From Ilex aquifolium (taxonomy: Eukaryota; Streptophyta; Magnoliopsida; Aquifoliales; Aquifoliaceae): DNA of 64,000 nucleotides. The notes below the pieces were generated by a model. The model saw only the letters and a list, made by a program, of their open reading frames with translations. It was not told the origin of the DNA and did not search any database. Location of the stretch: assembly GCA_951799425.1 (NCBI GenBank), contig OX637391.1, positions 13,448,551 through 13,512,550 on the forward strand, given 5' to 3'. Below, one piece after another: positions 1 to 12,208 of this stretch (the first letter of the stretch is position 1; the number at the start of each line of letters is the position of its first letter). The position numbers were made by a program, and so were the translations under genes.

Positions 1-2597
1 TTGAAGACCCATTTGTAGCCAACAGTCTTTATGCCTTTAGGCAACTTCATTAATTCCCAAGTCTGGTTCTTATAAAGAGATTCAATTTCCTCAGCCATAG
101 CAACAACCCAATGTGCAGACTCATTACCTGTGACAACTTCTGAATATGTGGAAGGCTCCTGAACACCAAACTCCTTTGCTATAGTCAGTGCATAAGCCAC
201 CAAATCTGCATACCCATATTTCTGAGGGGGTCTAATTTGCCTCCTCTCCCTACCTGTTGCAATACTATACTCTTGTTGCTCCTGTGGATCATCACCTGAA
301 CTAGAACCAGGCAAATCTGAAATAGATTGAACTGGAGTACTTTCAAGTACTTTCTGTGAAGCTTCTGCCTGTAGCTCCACCTCCTTGCTATAACCCTGTT
401 CTTTCCCTGAAGAAACTACAAACTCCTTTCTTGGATGAAACATGGAAGATTCATCAAATACAACATCCCTACTGACTATAAACTTAGGTGATTTAGGATC
501 AGAACACCATAATCTATATCCTTTCACACCATTAGCATAACCAATAAATATGCACTTCTTAGCCCTAGGCTCAAGTTTACCATCATTCACATGACAATAA
601 GCAGTGCAACCAAATATTTTTAAATCAGAATAATCAGCAGGAGTACCAGACCAAACCTCATGTGGAGTCTTCAACTCAATAGCAGTGGATGGAGAACGAT
701 TAACCAAATAGCAAGCAGTGCTGACAGCCTCAGCCCAAAAATCTTTATACAATCCTGCATTAGAGAGCATACAACGTGCTCTCTCCAAAAGAGTCATGTT
801 CATCCTCTCTGCAACCCCATTTTGCTGTGGAGTAGACCGGACAGTACGATGCTTGACAATGCCTTCATCTTTGCAGAACTCATTAAATTCACCTCCACAA
901 AATTCCAAACCATTATCTGTTATGAGATGCTTGACTTTCTTGCCTGTCTGTTTCTCAATCAAAGTCTTCCATTGCTTGAAAGTCCCAAAAACATCACTCT
1001 TGCGTTTCAGAAAATATACCAAAACCTTTCTTGAATAATCATCAATAAAGGCCAAAAGAAACCGAGCACCACCCTTAGATGGAACCTGAGAAGGACCCCA
1101 AAGGTCTGAATGAATATAATCAACTGTACCTTTAGTCCTGTGAATAGCTGTACTGAACTTGACTCTGCACTGTTTTCCAAAGACACAATGCTCACAAAAA
1201 TCAAGTTTCCCAATTTCCTATTTGCCAAGCAAACCCTGTTTACACAAGACTTACATGCCCTTCTCGCTCATGTGACCCAAATGCAAATGCCATAGTTGGG
1301 TAGTATCTGAATCTGGAATTTTTGAAGATGACACACCAGCTGCACCAATCACAGTATCACCATGAAGAACATAGAGGCCATTAATCTTTTTACCTTTCAT
1401 TACAACTAGGGAACCTCTGCAGACTTTCATAACTCCACCTTCAGCAGAAAACCTGCAACCAATGGAGTCTAAAGTACCCAAGGAAATCAAATTCTTCTTT
1501 AATTCTGGAATATGTCGTACATCTGTCAAAGTCCTCACAACCCCATCATGTGTCTTAATTCGGATAGTACCTATTCCAATAGTCTTGCAAGCACTATTAT
1601 TTCCCATCAAGACTGAACCACCATTGATTGACTCATAGGTGGTAAACCAATCCCTATTAGGGCACATATGATAGGAACAACACAAATCAAGAATCCATTC
1701 ATCGTTAAAACGTCCATCAGAAATTGTAAGGACATTATCTGAACCATCAGATGTATCTTCTGCAATACTAGCAACACTAGAGGAATCAGAAGGATTTGAT
1801 TTTTTCTGTCCTCCTTTATTTTTCAACTTAAAACAATCACGCTTATAATGACCAATTTTATGACAATAAAAACATTCAACATTATTCTGTTTCTTTCTAG
1901 ACTGTGATCGATATCCAGATTTTCCTTTTCCTTTATCTGAATTTCTTTCAACGGATCGACCTCCATTATTATTAAAGGAATTATCATGACGACCCTTCAC
2001 AAATAAACCCTCGGCCTGAGCATCACTGCCCTTACCATTCAATTTAGTACGCAACTCCTTAGAATTCAAAGAGGATTTCACATCAACTAAAGAGATTGAG
2101 TCTCTCCCATACAACATCGAATTAACAAAATTATCAAACGAATCAGGCAGCGAGCATAGTACAATCAGGGCTTGATCTTCATCCCCAATTTTAATATCAA
2201 TATTTTTCAAGTCAATAATAATTTTGTTAAATTCATCAAGATGTTCGTTAATGGGTGTACCTTCCTTCATCTTAAGTGTATACAACCGTTGCTTCAGATA
2301 TAAGCGGTTGGCGAGAGACTTCTTCATATATAAACTCTCCAACTTTTTCCATAGCCCTTCGGTTGTGTCTTCATCAATAACCTCACGAAGAACTTCATCA
2401 GCAAGAGACAATTGAATTGCACTGTGTGCTTTTTCTTCAATATCAACAACTTTAGTCTGATCTGTCTCATTGGATAAAGTTCCATCAATGGCCTTTGCCA
2501 AACCCTGCTGACGAAGCAATGCCTTCATCTTGATCTGCCATAAACTGAAAGTTTTCTAACCATCAAATTTTTCTATCTTGAATTTTGTTGTAGCCAT
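1..2597 (-). pseudogene. copia gag-pol polyprotein, 5' part, with premature stops
   Basis: The likely start is the ATG at 2597-2595 (MATTKFKIEKFDG), followed within 15 codons by an in-frame TAG; the frame is then open from 2528 to 1251. This stretch shows the UBN2-type gag, a zinc knuckle CFYCHKIGHYKRDC near 1880-1840, a degenerate protease-like region and the GAG-pre-integrase motif LWHLHLGHM. In-frame TAA and TAG follow at about 1246 and 1207, both explainable as CAA or CAG codons changed by C-to-T. The same frame continues with integrase: HCVFGKQ, then DDYSRKVLVYF, TDNGLEF and TPQQNGVAERMN near 820-850. Three stops make the copy unable to give a full polyprotein. Confidence 0.88.
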
Positions 2598-2610
2598 CCC
2601 GAAACCAATA

Positions 2611-2622
2611 GCTCTGATACCA
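2611..2622 (-). other. Primer binding site, initiator-Met tRNA type
   Basis: On the minus strand the bases read TGGTATCAGAGC, the standard complement of the plant initiator-Met tRNA 3' end. It sits 8 bases inside the LTR edge and fixes both the LTR boundary and the element's orientation. Confidence 0.9.
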
Positions 2623-2630
2623 ATTTATTA

Positions 2631-3041
2631 TGACCCAAAACCACAAGCAAAATAATAACACAACGAAATAGAAAAATAGAACACAAAGATTTACGTGGTT
2701 CGGCTCAACAAGCAAGCCTACGTCCACGAACGAAACACAGTGGCAAGATTTCACTATTGAATGTTGGAGATTACAAAGTTCTCAAATCAAAAGGTAAAAG
2801 AACATCCACCCGCTCTATTCCAATATTACAATAATTATTGGAAAGACACCAATAGAGCAAACCAAAACCCCTATATTTATAGGCTAGAAAACTCCTTTTA
2901 AGGTAAGGAGTTTAAATCCATGTAGGACTAGAACTCTTCAATACATTCCCAATTAAATAATGAAACAATCTTCTATTAGGAAACAAATACTCTTGAGTCT
3001 CCAAATCCAATTGAGACTTGGAATACAAGTCATAAATAACA
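2631..3041 (-). repeat. 5' LTR of the copia element (411 bp)
   Basis: Read on the minus strand it begins TGTTATTTATG and ends TTTTGGGTCA, giving the TG...CA termini of an LTR. The inner edge is set by the primer binding site. The outer edge is where FAR1-like coding similarity stops. A TATA-like stretch (tatttatagg on the minus strand, near 2882-2873) would serve as its promoter. The outer boundary is judged by eye and could be off by a few bases. Confidence 0.75.
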
Positions 3042-5172
3042 GAAATGTTCTTACGCACCCTTCCTGGATTTCCCTTAGTCTTCACAAAATTTGGGTCACC
3101 CACGCCAAATTTTCCATTTTTCACATTCATGTTGAAATGGGATATTTGAGACTCATCATAACCTCCAGCTGCTAACTCGTGATGGGCTTGTAGAGCAAGC
3201 GTTTGCTGATGCACCATATTTCTCACTTCGTTTGTTTTTGACATTGACTGTGAAGCATAGTAGCACATTCTGCTGCACATAGACATCAGTCCAGCATATC
3301 TTCTAGAAATTGATGGGAAATTCAATGTATGCAACACATCATTTGTTTGATAATCGGATTTTACAGTAATTGTCTATCTTTTCATCACACTGCTAGGAGG
3401 AAATTCTTTAAGGTGCTCACACTTCATGATGACAATGGTATGAGAGCAGGGAATCCCAATAGATTCAAATTTCATGCAATTACATTTAAATGTATGAATG
3501 CCAGGATAATATTGAACAATCCACCTAGATTCAGGTTGTGTGAACCGGGACAAGTAGTAACTTCGATGCGTTACACTCTCAATTTTATCCACTACAAAAA
3601 ATAGAGTTTCATCCTTCAATTGATCACGAACTTTGAAGAATATTTTTCTGATATATATCTTGGAGACTTTCTCCTCTAAGCAATTAAGTGCTGTTGTGAG
3701 CACTGGCTTGGAGTGTTCTGACTCGTAGTCCTCATTGGCCTCGGTCTCTCTGATTCTTGCCAATCCCCTATCGTACTGCCTAACAAACTCGAACAGTTTT
3801 TGACGTGTTTTTAGGAAGCGATTTAGGTATGCATTCATACTTTCAGACCGTTGCGTACTTGTTTGTCCCGCAAAAAATATTCCCCATAAGTATGCTTCGG
3901 CCCATTTGAATCTCTTTGCATAAACTTCCGCAATTCAATTATTATTCTCCAGTCCAAATGATTCAACCATTGATTTCCATAAATCTTCAAATTCTTCTGG
4001 TGTACATCAAGTGCACATACATCTCTTGAATGCTTGGACAAAATTTTCAGAATTTATATTTGTGAAAGTATTTCGGGCTAAATGCCACCTACATAAGCGA
4101 TGTGTTGCCTCTGGAAATATTATTTCTATTGCAGCAGCCATTGCTTTATCCCCATCTGTAATAACGGAGATCGACATCTTATTACCCATTGCATGAAGAA
4201 AAGTAGATAGCACCCACACATTTGTTTCCACAGTCTCATTTGAAAGCAATGCACAACCAAATATAGTTGTAGCATTGTGGTGATTGACACCTGCAAATAT
4301 CACAAATGACTTCTTATAAACATTCGTTCGATATGTAGTATCAAAGGTTAGGACGTCACCAAAACACTTGTAGTCTATTCGGGAAGTTGAATCCGCCCAA
4401 AACAAATAATTTAGCGAATTTTCTTCAGTCACGTTATACTTGAAATAAAATATCGGGTCCAACTCTTCCTTGACGCTCAAGTATGCCAATGCAGTCTCCG
4501 CATCACCGTCCCTCATTTATTTTCTACGTTGGGATGCTACATCATTGTACAAATCCTTTGTGGTAAATCCAACATTTTGATATCCTCCCGATTGTTGCAA
4601 CATGAAATCTCTAATCTGAGTTGTTCGTATACCAACATTACACAATGATATAACATGTACTCTGTCAGGACTCTTAACACCCCTATGTGATCGGAGAAAT
4701 GGCACGCCACATGGTGGAACCAATGGATGGTTATGCTCCTTAACAAAATCCTTTACAACCCATTTCCTGTCTTCCTATCATACTTCACACGCAATGTTGC
4801 AAGGCATCCAACCCTTGTTAAACCTCGTGGCTCCCTTACTCGTTCGACGTTATCTGCATTCTTTGTGGACCGATACCCTTCTTTTGAACAAACCCACCTT
4901 CTTGAAATTGGCATGTGGTTCTTCTCATAATTTTGGTCATCTTTTCGAATGCTAAACCCCGCATCACTTGCATAGGTGTTATAAAATTCTCCTGCCTCCT
5001 CGTGTGAATCAAACATCATTTCAAAAACTTCTTCGGATTTTAACTCATCCATCATTTTTTGCTGCATGTTCTCATTTTCATAATTTTCAACATCATGCAA
5101 CATGTCCTCCGTTACATCTTCATTTAGGTCTATAATAGCGTGCGTTCCTTTTTGTAAATAAGTTGATGACAT
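3042..5172 (-). pseudogene. FAR1/FHY3-like MULE transposase, broken
   Basis: Four domains of the FAR1/FRS family appear in order on the minus strand. The N-terminal FAR1 DNA-binding domain lies at 5040-4760 (GEFYNTYASDAGFSIRKDD, WVCSKEGYR). A linker follows (QIRDFMLQQSGGY). The MULE DDE core lies at 4500-4010 (FWADSTSRIDYKCFGDVL, TFDTTYRTN with the first Asp, VITDGDKAM with the second, CRWHLARN). The SWIM zinc finger lies near 3495-3425 (FKCNCMKFESIGIPCSHT). The N-terminal exon is in a different frame from the core. A TAA stands at 4519-4517, there is a frame change between about 4040 and 3838, and another stop lies near 3374. The tail (DPNFVKTKGNPGRVRK) is cut off at 3042 by the copia LTR. 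It could be a mobile MULE or a domesticated FRS gene; no TIR was recognised. Confidence 0.85.
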
Positions 5173-5458
5173 TTGTGTTGATTATACCTACAGAAAAATA
5201 ATTAACAGATGCATGTTATATTACAAAATGTTTGACCAATTAACTAATATTGTACATAATGCAAAAAAAAGAAAAAAAACCCTAGTGTTTTGACAATATT
5301 AGTTTATATAGTACTCTCATTTCCCATATTGCCTATCAAAATTAGTAAACATTCATAAACAAAATTATGTAGTTAACATCAAACACATAATAGTTACCTC
5401 GCTCACGTAATTGGATGGATGATGATGGAATGGGGTTCTAAACGTTCCAATGAAATTG

Positions 5459-5524
5459 TATGGAGGATGAAGGAATAAAGAGTGAAATTGTTTGGAGGAT
5501 GAAGGAATAAAGAGTGAAATTGGA
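5459..5524. repeat. Tandem duplication, two units of ~32 bp
   Basis: The unit containing gaggatgaaggaataaagag is present twice head to tail. Confidence 0.85.
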
Positions 5525-5954
5525 GGGGATGAAGAATGTTCAGGCAACATAACCACGTTAGGTGGGAGACATTAATATCATTTATTTCATAATTACCAAC
5601 TATATTTATTTTTGGCTGACAAATTTCATTGGCTTGCATTTATTATGTGATGTGATTTTGGAAAGAAATGGGAAAGATTGTGGTTGTTTCGTGTATTACA
5701 ACATTTTGGTGATGGGTTACTACTTTTTTTGGGTTGTGTTACAATATTTTGGGTTGAGGTTTCAACTTTTTCGGTTGGCTTTAAGCTTTGGTAGACCCAG
5801 TTAGGATACCTCACCCCAAATAATATAATCCATAAACATTTGTATTTACCCCCAAATATTATAACACTAATATTTTATGGAACCCACTTCCAAAAAAGTT
5901 ACTACTTCTTCTTCACATGTTACAATACTAGGGTAACCCATGCTTGAAGGCACG

Positions 5955-6095
5955 ATGCAACGTAAGTGAGAAGTGATGGATTTGGGAGGGTAGAAATTCA
6001 ATATGAATTATTTTGAGAGGGATGTTGGATGCCGTTAGATGAGTCTATTTGAGAATGTCGAATGGACTTATTGAATTCTGCCCTATTTAATATTA
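5955..6095 (+). repeat. Dispersed ~120-bp repeat, copy A
   Basis: The core reads like 'gatgagtctatttgagaatg' followed by a region ending in 'tattatagat'. Diverged copies lie at 6455-6575 and 6860-6980, with an inverted partial copy near 55565-55620. The family was not identified. Confidence 0.6.
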
Positions 6096-6454
6096 TAGAT
6101 TTGACAAAAATAAAATTAATATTCTATAATATTTAATCTTCTTACAAATTCTATATTTTACTCATTTTTAGCTATAAATTCCATAATTTTTGAACCAAAG
6201 GAAGCTCCAACAAATCATACAAATACTCTCAAGAATCAATTTTAATTTGTTAATTTTAAGAGATTTGGTATGAACTTTTTTTTTTTGATTCTAGTACCCA
6301 ACTTGTTTGATCCAATTAATTTTCTTTTTCATAAATTATTACAGCGGGCCCAATTAAGAATATCCAAAAGCATATATAACTAAAAAAATTAAAAATTCAG
6401 GGTGGTCCTAGACCCCTCATCTATCTGCCACTGTCAGAGAGAGAGAGTGAAGAG

Positions 6455-6575
6455 TGAGAAGAGGAAGGTAAAATTCAATCGGAATGGTTTTCAAAGAGAT
6501 GTTGGTGGTCATTGGATGAGTTTATTTGAGACCGTCGGATGAACTTATTGAAGTCTTTTCTATTTTATATTATAG
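6455..6575 (+). repeat. Dispersed ~120-bp repeat, copy B
   Basis: The core is 'ggatgagtttatttgagacc', then 'cggatgaacttattgaag' and a 'tattatagat' end, matching copies A and C in order and spacing. Confidence 0.6.
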
Positions 6576-6859
6576 ATAAATTCACGAAATATGATAGAAT
6601 TGTCTTAAAAAAACATTAATTTTTATACATGTAATCAAAATCGAACATTAATTTATATAAATTCAAATCTAATTTATCAAAAAGTATATCGCCAAAATAT
6701 GTTCTATCAAAAAAAGTTATACAAATATCATTTATAAAATATTATTTTTTTAATTAGTACAAGTTATTACAAAATTATTAATTTATAAGAATATATTAGC
6801 GTTGAATTTTCTTAAGAGATAAAAAAAATTAGTCTTGAACTTTTGATTCAAGATATGTA

Positions 6860-6980
6860 ATGACCGGTTGGGGGGAGAAATATAAAGGAAAAAAAAAGGT
6901 AATTTCTTGACCATTGGATGAATAAATTTGAGACCTTAGGATGAGCTTGTTGAAGCCGCCATGTTTTATATTTTAGATTT
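6860..6980 (+). repeat. Dispersed ~120-bp repeat, copy C
   Basis: The core is 'ggatgaataaatttgagacc', then 'ggatgagcttgttgaag' and a 'ttttatattttagat' end. It is the most diverged of the three local copies. Confidence 0.55.
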
Positions 6981-6984
6981 TGTG

Positions 6985-7330
6985 TTGGCCTTTCAAATTT
7001 TTTGGGTGGACTTTAACAACTTTGCTCGAACCATAAATGTTGGCAACTATTATGGATTAGATTATAATATTTGGGATGGGTCCAACTTTTATGGAATTGG
7101 TAACAATTTTTTAGGGGTGAGGTTTCAATTTTTTTTTGGGTTGTTTTAACCTTTTGCAATAGTGGATCCTAAATGTGGGATGTCGTAGTGAAAGTACCAC
7201 TTTTTTAGGCTTGTGTAACTTTTTGGGGTTATGTTGTGTTGGTTACACTTTTTTTTTTTTGTTTGGGTGTGGCTGATGGAAGAGACTGAACTTTTTTCAA
7301 AAAATTCAACTTTTTTTTAGGCGGAAACAT
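6985..7330 (+). repeat. Degenerate 'gggttnnaacttttt' minisatellite patch
   Basis: Units of about 18-24 bp alternate a G-rich piece (gggttg, tggggt) with 'aactttt' or 'acttttttt'. The same unit builds the large array at 39640-51720. This patch lies upstream of Ulp1-like copy 1. Confidence 0.6.
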
Positions 7331-7549
7331 ATGGCGCCCATTTTTTTGTTAATAAAAACAGTTTATATTTCCCCATAAAAAATTATAATTCACATAATAC
7401 TATCAATTACATAAAAGTATTAGGAGATTGCGTATAACATATTTTAATCTTAAGTTGCAATGTGAAAATATTTTTATTTTGGGGTGTAAAATATTTTGGG
7501 GTGTAAAGTGGAAAAAACAATTTTCACATACACCCCCAAAAGAACCGAT

Positions 7550-7967
7550 GTCTCTCACCCCCTTCGGCTTACACACACAAATTTCATTCCTCCTCTCCCT
7601 CTCGTCTGTGTCCGTCGATCTGTGTCTCTCTACCCATGTCCGTCTCTTCCTTCGTCTGTGTCCCTCTCGTCTGTGGCTGCATCGTCTTCTTCCAAGAATT
7701 CATTACCCAGGTATGGAGCTCTCTCTCTATATATGTGTGTATATATCACCCATCTCCTCTCTTTATTGGCTCCCATTGAAACCCCAACGAAAACCCATCT
7801 CTCTCTTTCCAAAATATGTGTTATATTTTCTGATTTTGTGGTCTCTCTGAATTTGTGGTCAGTGATTAGGGTTGTTTTTCGTAACCCATTTATCTTTTTT
7901 TGCCGTATAGAATAATTACACATTTGATTTTCTGAACTTCAAGTAATGACGCTTTGGTTGTTTTTGT
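7550..7967 (+). promoter_or_regulatory. CT-rich leader and first-intron region of Ulp1-like copy 1
   Basis: A pyrimidine-rich stretch (7555-7810, many CTCTC runs) with a possible donor at 7710 (CCCAG|GTATGG) precedes the first plausible coding ATG at 7968. A similar CT-rich leader with the same CAG|GTATGG feature precedes copy 2 (27170-27300). I read it as the 5' untranslated and promoter region. No TATA box can be fixed. Confidence 0.45.
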
Positions 7968-10900
7968 ATGGATGGAATTGGGACATCATCTACAACATCT
8001 ACCACAAAAAATCGACGTAAGTTAGTCGACGAGCAAGTTGAAGACTTGGTCGCATAGAAACCTTATTATCTGCCCGTTACTTCCTTCAAGTGCGACACAA
8101 CACACAACAAGTAAATATACATCCCTCTCTCTATTTAGGTATTACTTGAAGACCTAAATTTCTTTAAATTTATATGTCATAACTTAGAAATATAGTTCCT
8201 GGGTTACAAGTTGTTTGGGTGGTTGGTTACAAGTTTTCTGAGTGGTTGGTTATTTTCGGAGTGGTGGGTTACAACTTTTCGTGAAGTTCGATATGGTTTA
8301 GATTGTGTTACAACCTTTGTGGATTAGGTTCCAACCTTTGTGGATTAGGTTATGGCTGTTCGATAGGTTATGTTTGATTAAGAGAAGATTACTTATGGAT
8401 GCTTATGGTCTGATTTTATTGTTTATGACTTCTTACTTATATAGATATATCGATAAGTTAATATGTAAAAGATTTCATTATGTTTGGTTTATGTGTATTG
8501 TTTACTAACCATGACAAAACTAAATTTGACAGGCTATTTGTTTGTTGAATACAATTACAACAATGTAAGTACTTCTTGTTGAAATTTTTGGAATACTCAG
8601 ATTTTTTTGTATTAGGTTAGCAGCATAGTGCATTGTACAGGACCAAGAAGAGGCAAATCGAAGCAGGACAAGAAGTGGAGCATCAATCGTGCAAAAGGAT
8701 TTCATCGCCAAGGAGTGTAACCTCTAGTACTTCAGTTAAAAAAGTTAATAGCAAACTCACATTTTTGTAAGCATAACTTTCAACAATTTCAGTACTTCGT
8801 GGATTCACTAATTGTCTGTTGCACACTTTTGCAGAATATACTTGCAACCCGATGCTCACCCCAAAAGGTAGTAAGCTTAATTGCAACGTTAACGGATGAA
8901 CAGAAACACAGGGTGGAAGAAATTGGAATGGGGGGCTTGTTAAGTTTGAAAATCCATAATGTTAAGAGGGGGTTTTGTGGGTGGTTACTTGAACAATTTG
9001 ATCCAAATACTTGCTTGTTGAACGTATGCAACAAATCCATAAAATTTTGTCCCGAGAATGTGGAGTACATTTTGGGGTTGCATTGTGGAGGGGATGATTT
9101 GGAAACCAATCCGCATCGAGAATAACTGATGTTACACAGGAAATTTTTAAAGGAAAAATTATCTTGTGAACGATTGATATAGGGAAGAAAATAAAGAAAA
9201 TGAAAGAAGATTCTCAACAATTTCGGCGATACTTTGTGTTGTATGTTATTGGGGTTTTCTTGTGCCCATCAATGAAAATTAAAATTAGTAGGCACTTTCT
9301 TCCCATTGTTGAAGACATGGCATCTTTGAAGACTAAGAACTGGGCAAAGTTTGTATTTGCCTACATGACTCAGGCGGTACGTGACTACAAGATGGCTCCC
9401 CGCAACAGTATCAAGGGTTACATTATTCTCCTCATGGTGACGTATTATACTCATTGATTATTTTCTTCTAATTTTGCTTTTACTTACCCATAATTAGTTA
9501 TATGTTGTCGTCTAAATTAGATTTTCTTCTTTGAACGCGTCACACCTATGGGGGAGAATCTGGTTCCTTTGGCGTCACGACCTTGCCCCCGCATTGGAGA
9601 ATGGGATGATGCCTTGTGCGGCTAAAAGAGTTAGGTGGATATAATAATAAGACGGTAAGTCATTTGTATCATATCATTACAACACACATTATGGTTTATT
9701 TTGTGTATTAATGAGATCTACCATTATTTTCAAATGTATATTGAATGCTTGATGTAGATTAAGATGACGGTTAATGATGTGTGCGAGCACCAGCACCGGC
9801 TATCGACTGATGCATGTGTTAAAGTAGAAGCACATGTATGTTTATTACTCAACACCCTACCATTGCTACCATCTGTATTACGCAACACCCAGTGTAGATT
9901 GTTCATTTGTTCACACATATTGTTCATTTGTTCATGATTTTGATTCAAGATTGTCCAGATTAGAGGTGAACCAAACGACAATGAAATTAGATTTTCGGGA
10001 TTTGTCTCTCATGGTTGATGTCGAGCTTTCTACTATAAAGGACTTATTAAGGAATTTATCCGACCGAGTCAAGGCCATCGGTAGCAAATCAGAAGGTGTT
10101 GAGGAATTGAATAAGAATGAAAGCGGTGATGAGGAATTGGATACTCAAATTATTGATGATGATGACAGTGATGGCGATGACAGCGTACGTGAATCATTTC
10201 ATAATTTTTTAATTTTTTGGATATTAGAATACTGAATGAATGCCTTAACTGGTAATATTGGATAATTGTGTTCATAACATTGCAGGATGAAGATGATACT
10301 GATATGCCAGAGGGGGGTACCCTCACATAACAAGAGTCCTGCCAAGCCACGAGGAATCAATATGGGAGTACATGCTGGACAATTCGTTAGAAAAATCGTA
10401 AGTGAATCCATAATTTATCAAACTATATTATTTCAGCATAATTGGTACGCTGCATTGACAAATTGGTACCATTTCAATACATGCAGAGAGGTTCTTGTTA
10501 ATTTCGAAGACACCATATTTTCGGCAACTCAGAAGTCAATGCAGTCCTTACGGGGAACAGAGTGGATAGTTGATGATATAAGTGGATTGCTTTTGAATGC
10601 ATTATTACTATCAATTATTGTGCCAAGGCAGTTTACAATACCCAATAATTTCTTTTTGTCATGAATAACAGGTGATAAATATGGTTCACTGTGTTATTTC
10701 ACCTGATACCAAGATCAACCGCACCAACCAAAATGTCAGATGGTACTTTCCAACATCGTTTTCGGTAAAGAATCCGTACTCCTCATTGTTGGGTTGTGTG
10801 ATACTCATGATATATATGTTTATTAATCATGTATACGTAATGAATGGTTTTGGCAGCAATCAGCAATTGCGAGGAAGAATAAAGGAAAAAGTGTCTTAAA

Positions 10901-11698
10901 TTCAGTTATTAGACAAACTTTTTCTCGTTTCATTGGTGACATTAAAAATTACGATAAGGTTTGACATTCAGATTTTATTTTATATAGGTCCTTCTCATTA
11001 ATTATGGTGTACATATATGTGTGTGTGCTCATTTATCATTGTATTATATTTGTGTCATTGTAGATATATTTACCCATAAATGATGCAAATTCGCATTAGT
11101 ACCTCATCATAGTAGATGTCCCAAAAAAGGAAATCATGTTTCTCGATACTTTGCCTACTGCTCGAAGGAATCTGAGATGAGTTCAACAGACAAAGAAAAT
11201 GGTAATGGTTGTACAACCAAAATTATTTAGGGCTTGTGTAATAACGTACCTGTCATCTAACACATTAAAATACTATATTTGTTTCCTTAAATAGGTGATG
11301 GTGTTATATCATCTAATACGTGAGGTGACCACCGATTTCTTCGAAGAAATGCATGAATGGCCGATTATTCATCCAAACTGGGTGCCCGTACAGAAGAATG
11401 GCTATGATTGCGGTATGTATGTTATATTGATGATCCAAGAGCCGGAGTTAGGTCCAGATTTCCCTATCAAGGTGTTAATTTATTGCATACATGATATTAC
11501 AATGTTGCTGTTAACTTCAAGATAGTATTGTATTTTACGTGGTTGAATGAAGTTATTGTTGTTTTACAAGTGCTTTTGTAGGAACCAATGATAGAAATGC
11601 GAAGGGAATTAGGCCTGAAATTGGTCACATACAACAATAACATTAAGAGAGATGCGACAATATATAAGGCAGTAATTCATTCATATATGAAGAACTAA
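7968..11698 (+). pseudogene. Ulp1-like (C48-type) protease gene of transposon type, copy 1, broken
   Basis: The first exon starts at ATG 7968 (MDGIGTSSTTSTT) and runs into a GTAAGT donor near 8021. A conserved exon begins after a TTTTGCAG acceptor at 8834: ATRCSPQKVVSLI, GMGGLLSLKIHNVKRGFCGW, FDPNTCLLNV, ENVEYILGLHCGG. Further exons hold EDSQQFRRYFVLYVIGVFLC and NWAKFVFAYMTQAVRDYK (9200-9440), then an acidic coiled-coil-like piece (9960-10185). The C-terminal protease part is at 11060-11480. The catalytic His (11094-11096) is followed at once by TAG where copies 2 and 3 have Trp (HWYL). The Cys lies in NGYDCGMYV (11409-11411), and the last exon ends SYMKN-stop at 11698. Family knowledge: C48 proteases cleave SUMO, and many plant transposons carry such genes. 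SUMO cleavage by this copy is not implied. Confidence 0.75.
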
Positions 11699-11699
11699 T

Positions 11700-12180
11700 T
11701 AATTCATTCATTGTGGTAAGCTATACCAATTTGTGGAATTTGGCTGTTTTTCCTGTGTTGGTGGAGTTTTTACTTTTTTTGTATTTGGTTCCTACTTTTG
11801 GGTTGTGATTCCAACTTTTATAGATTATGTTCCAACTATTTGGGTGGGGTTACAATGGATTACAATTTGTTGGGGTAGGTTTCAACTTGTGGTGGAACTT
11901 GAAATTTTCCTACATGCAAAAAGAGTTGTAACCCTTCATTAAAGTTGTACCACGTCCAATAGAGTTTTACCCACATCCAAAAAGATTTGTATTTCTCACA
12001 TATACCGTGAAGCTAATGGGTAGCTAATTTCTTGGCTTCCTATGCAGTCAAGATAACTTTCCTGTAGAGGGTAGGTTATTGCTGTCACATTAACATCCCA
12101 AGATAGTTGTACCCCCATCCAAAAGAGTTGTACCACATCCCAATAAAGTTGTAACCACATCCAAAAATAGTTGTTGGATG
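11700..12180. repeat. Degenerate minisatellite, changing orientation inside the array
   Basis: From about 11720 to 11900 units read 'ggttccaactttt' on the plus strand. From about 11900 to 12175 they read 'aaaagttgtaaccc', the reverse complement. The array therefore flips polarity in the middle. It directly follows Ulp1-like copy 1. Confidence 0.6.
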
Positions 12181-12208
12181 GGTTATATATTTGTGTTTGC
12201 TTTGACAG

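Larger units (their letters stand above)
1..3041 (-). mobile_element. Ty1/copia retrotransposon, 5' half only (rest lies off the left edge)
   Basis: The minus strand holds, in order, a 5' LTR (3041-2631), a primer binding site complementary to initiator-Met tRNA (2622-2611), gag with a CCHC knuckle, the GAG-pre-integrase HLGH motif and the integrase core. The window ends before reverse transcriptase, RNase H and the 3' LTR. The gag-before-integrase order, with integrase ahead of RT, is diagnostic of copia. The element interrupts a FAR1-like coding sequence just to its right, so it is the younger insertion. The target duplication cannot be tested because the other end is outside the window. 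Confidence 0.9.
5173..7549. other. AT-rich spacer with scattered repeats, no gene seen
   Basis: No reading frame here resembles a protein. The stretch holds a short tandem duplication, three copies of a ~120-bp dispersed repeat and two patches of the degenerate minisatellite (about 5690-5800 and 6985-7330), listed separately. The part next to 5173 would be the leader and promoter of the FAR1-like gene. Confidence 0.6.
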
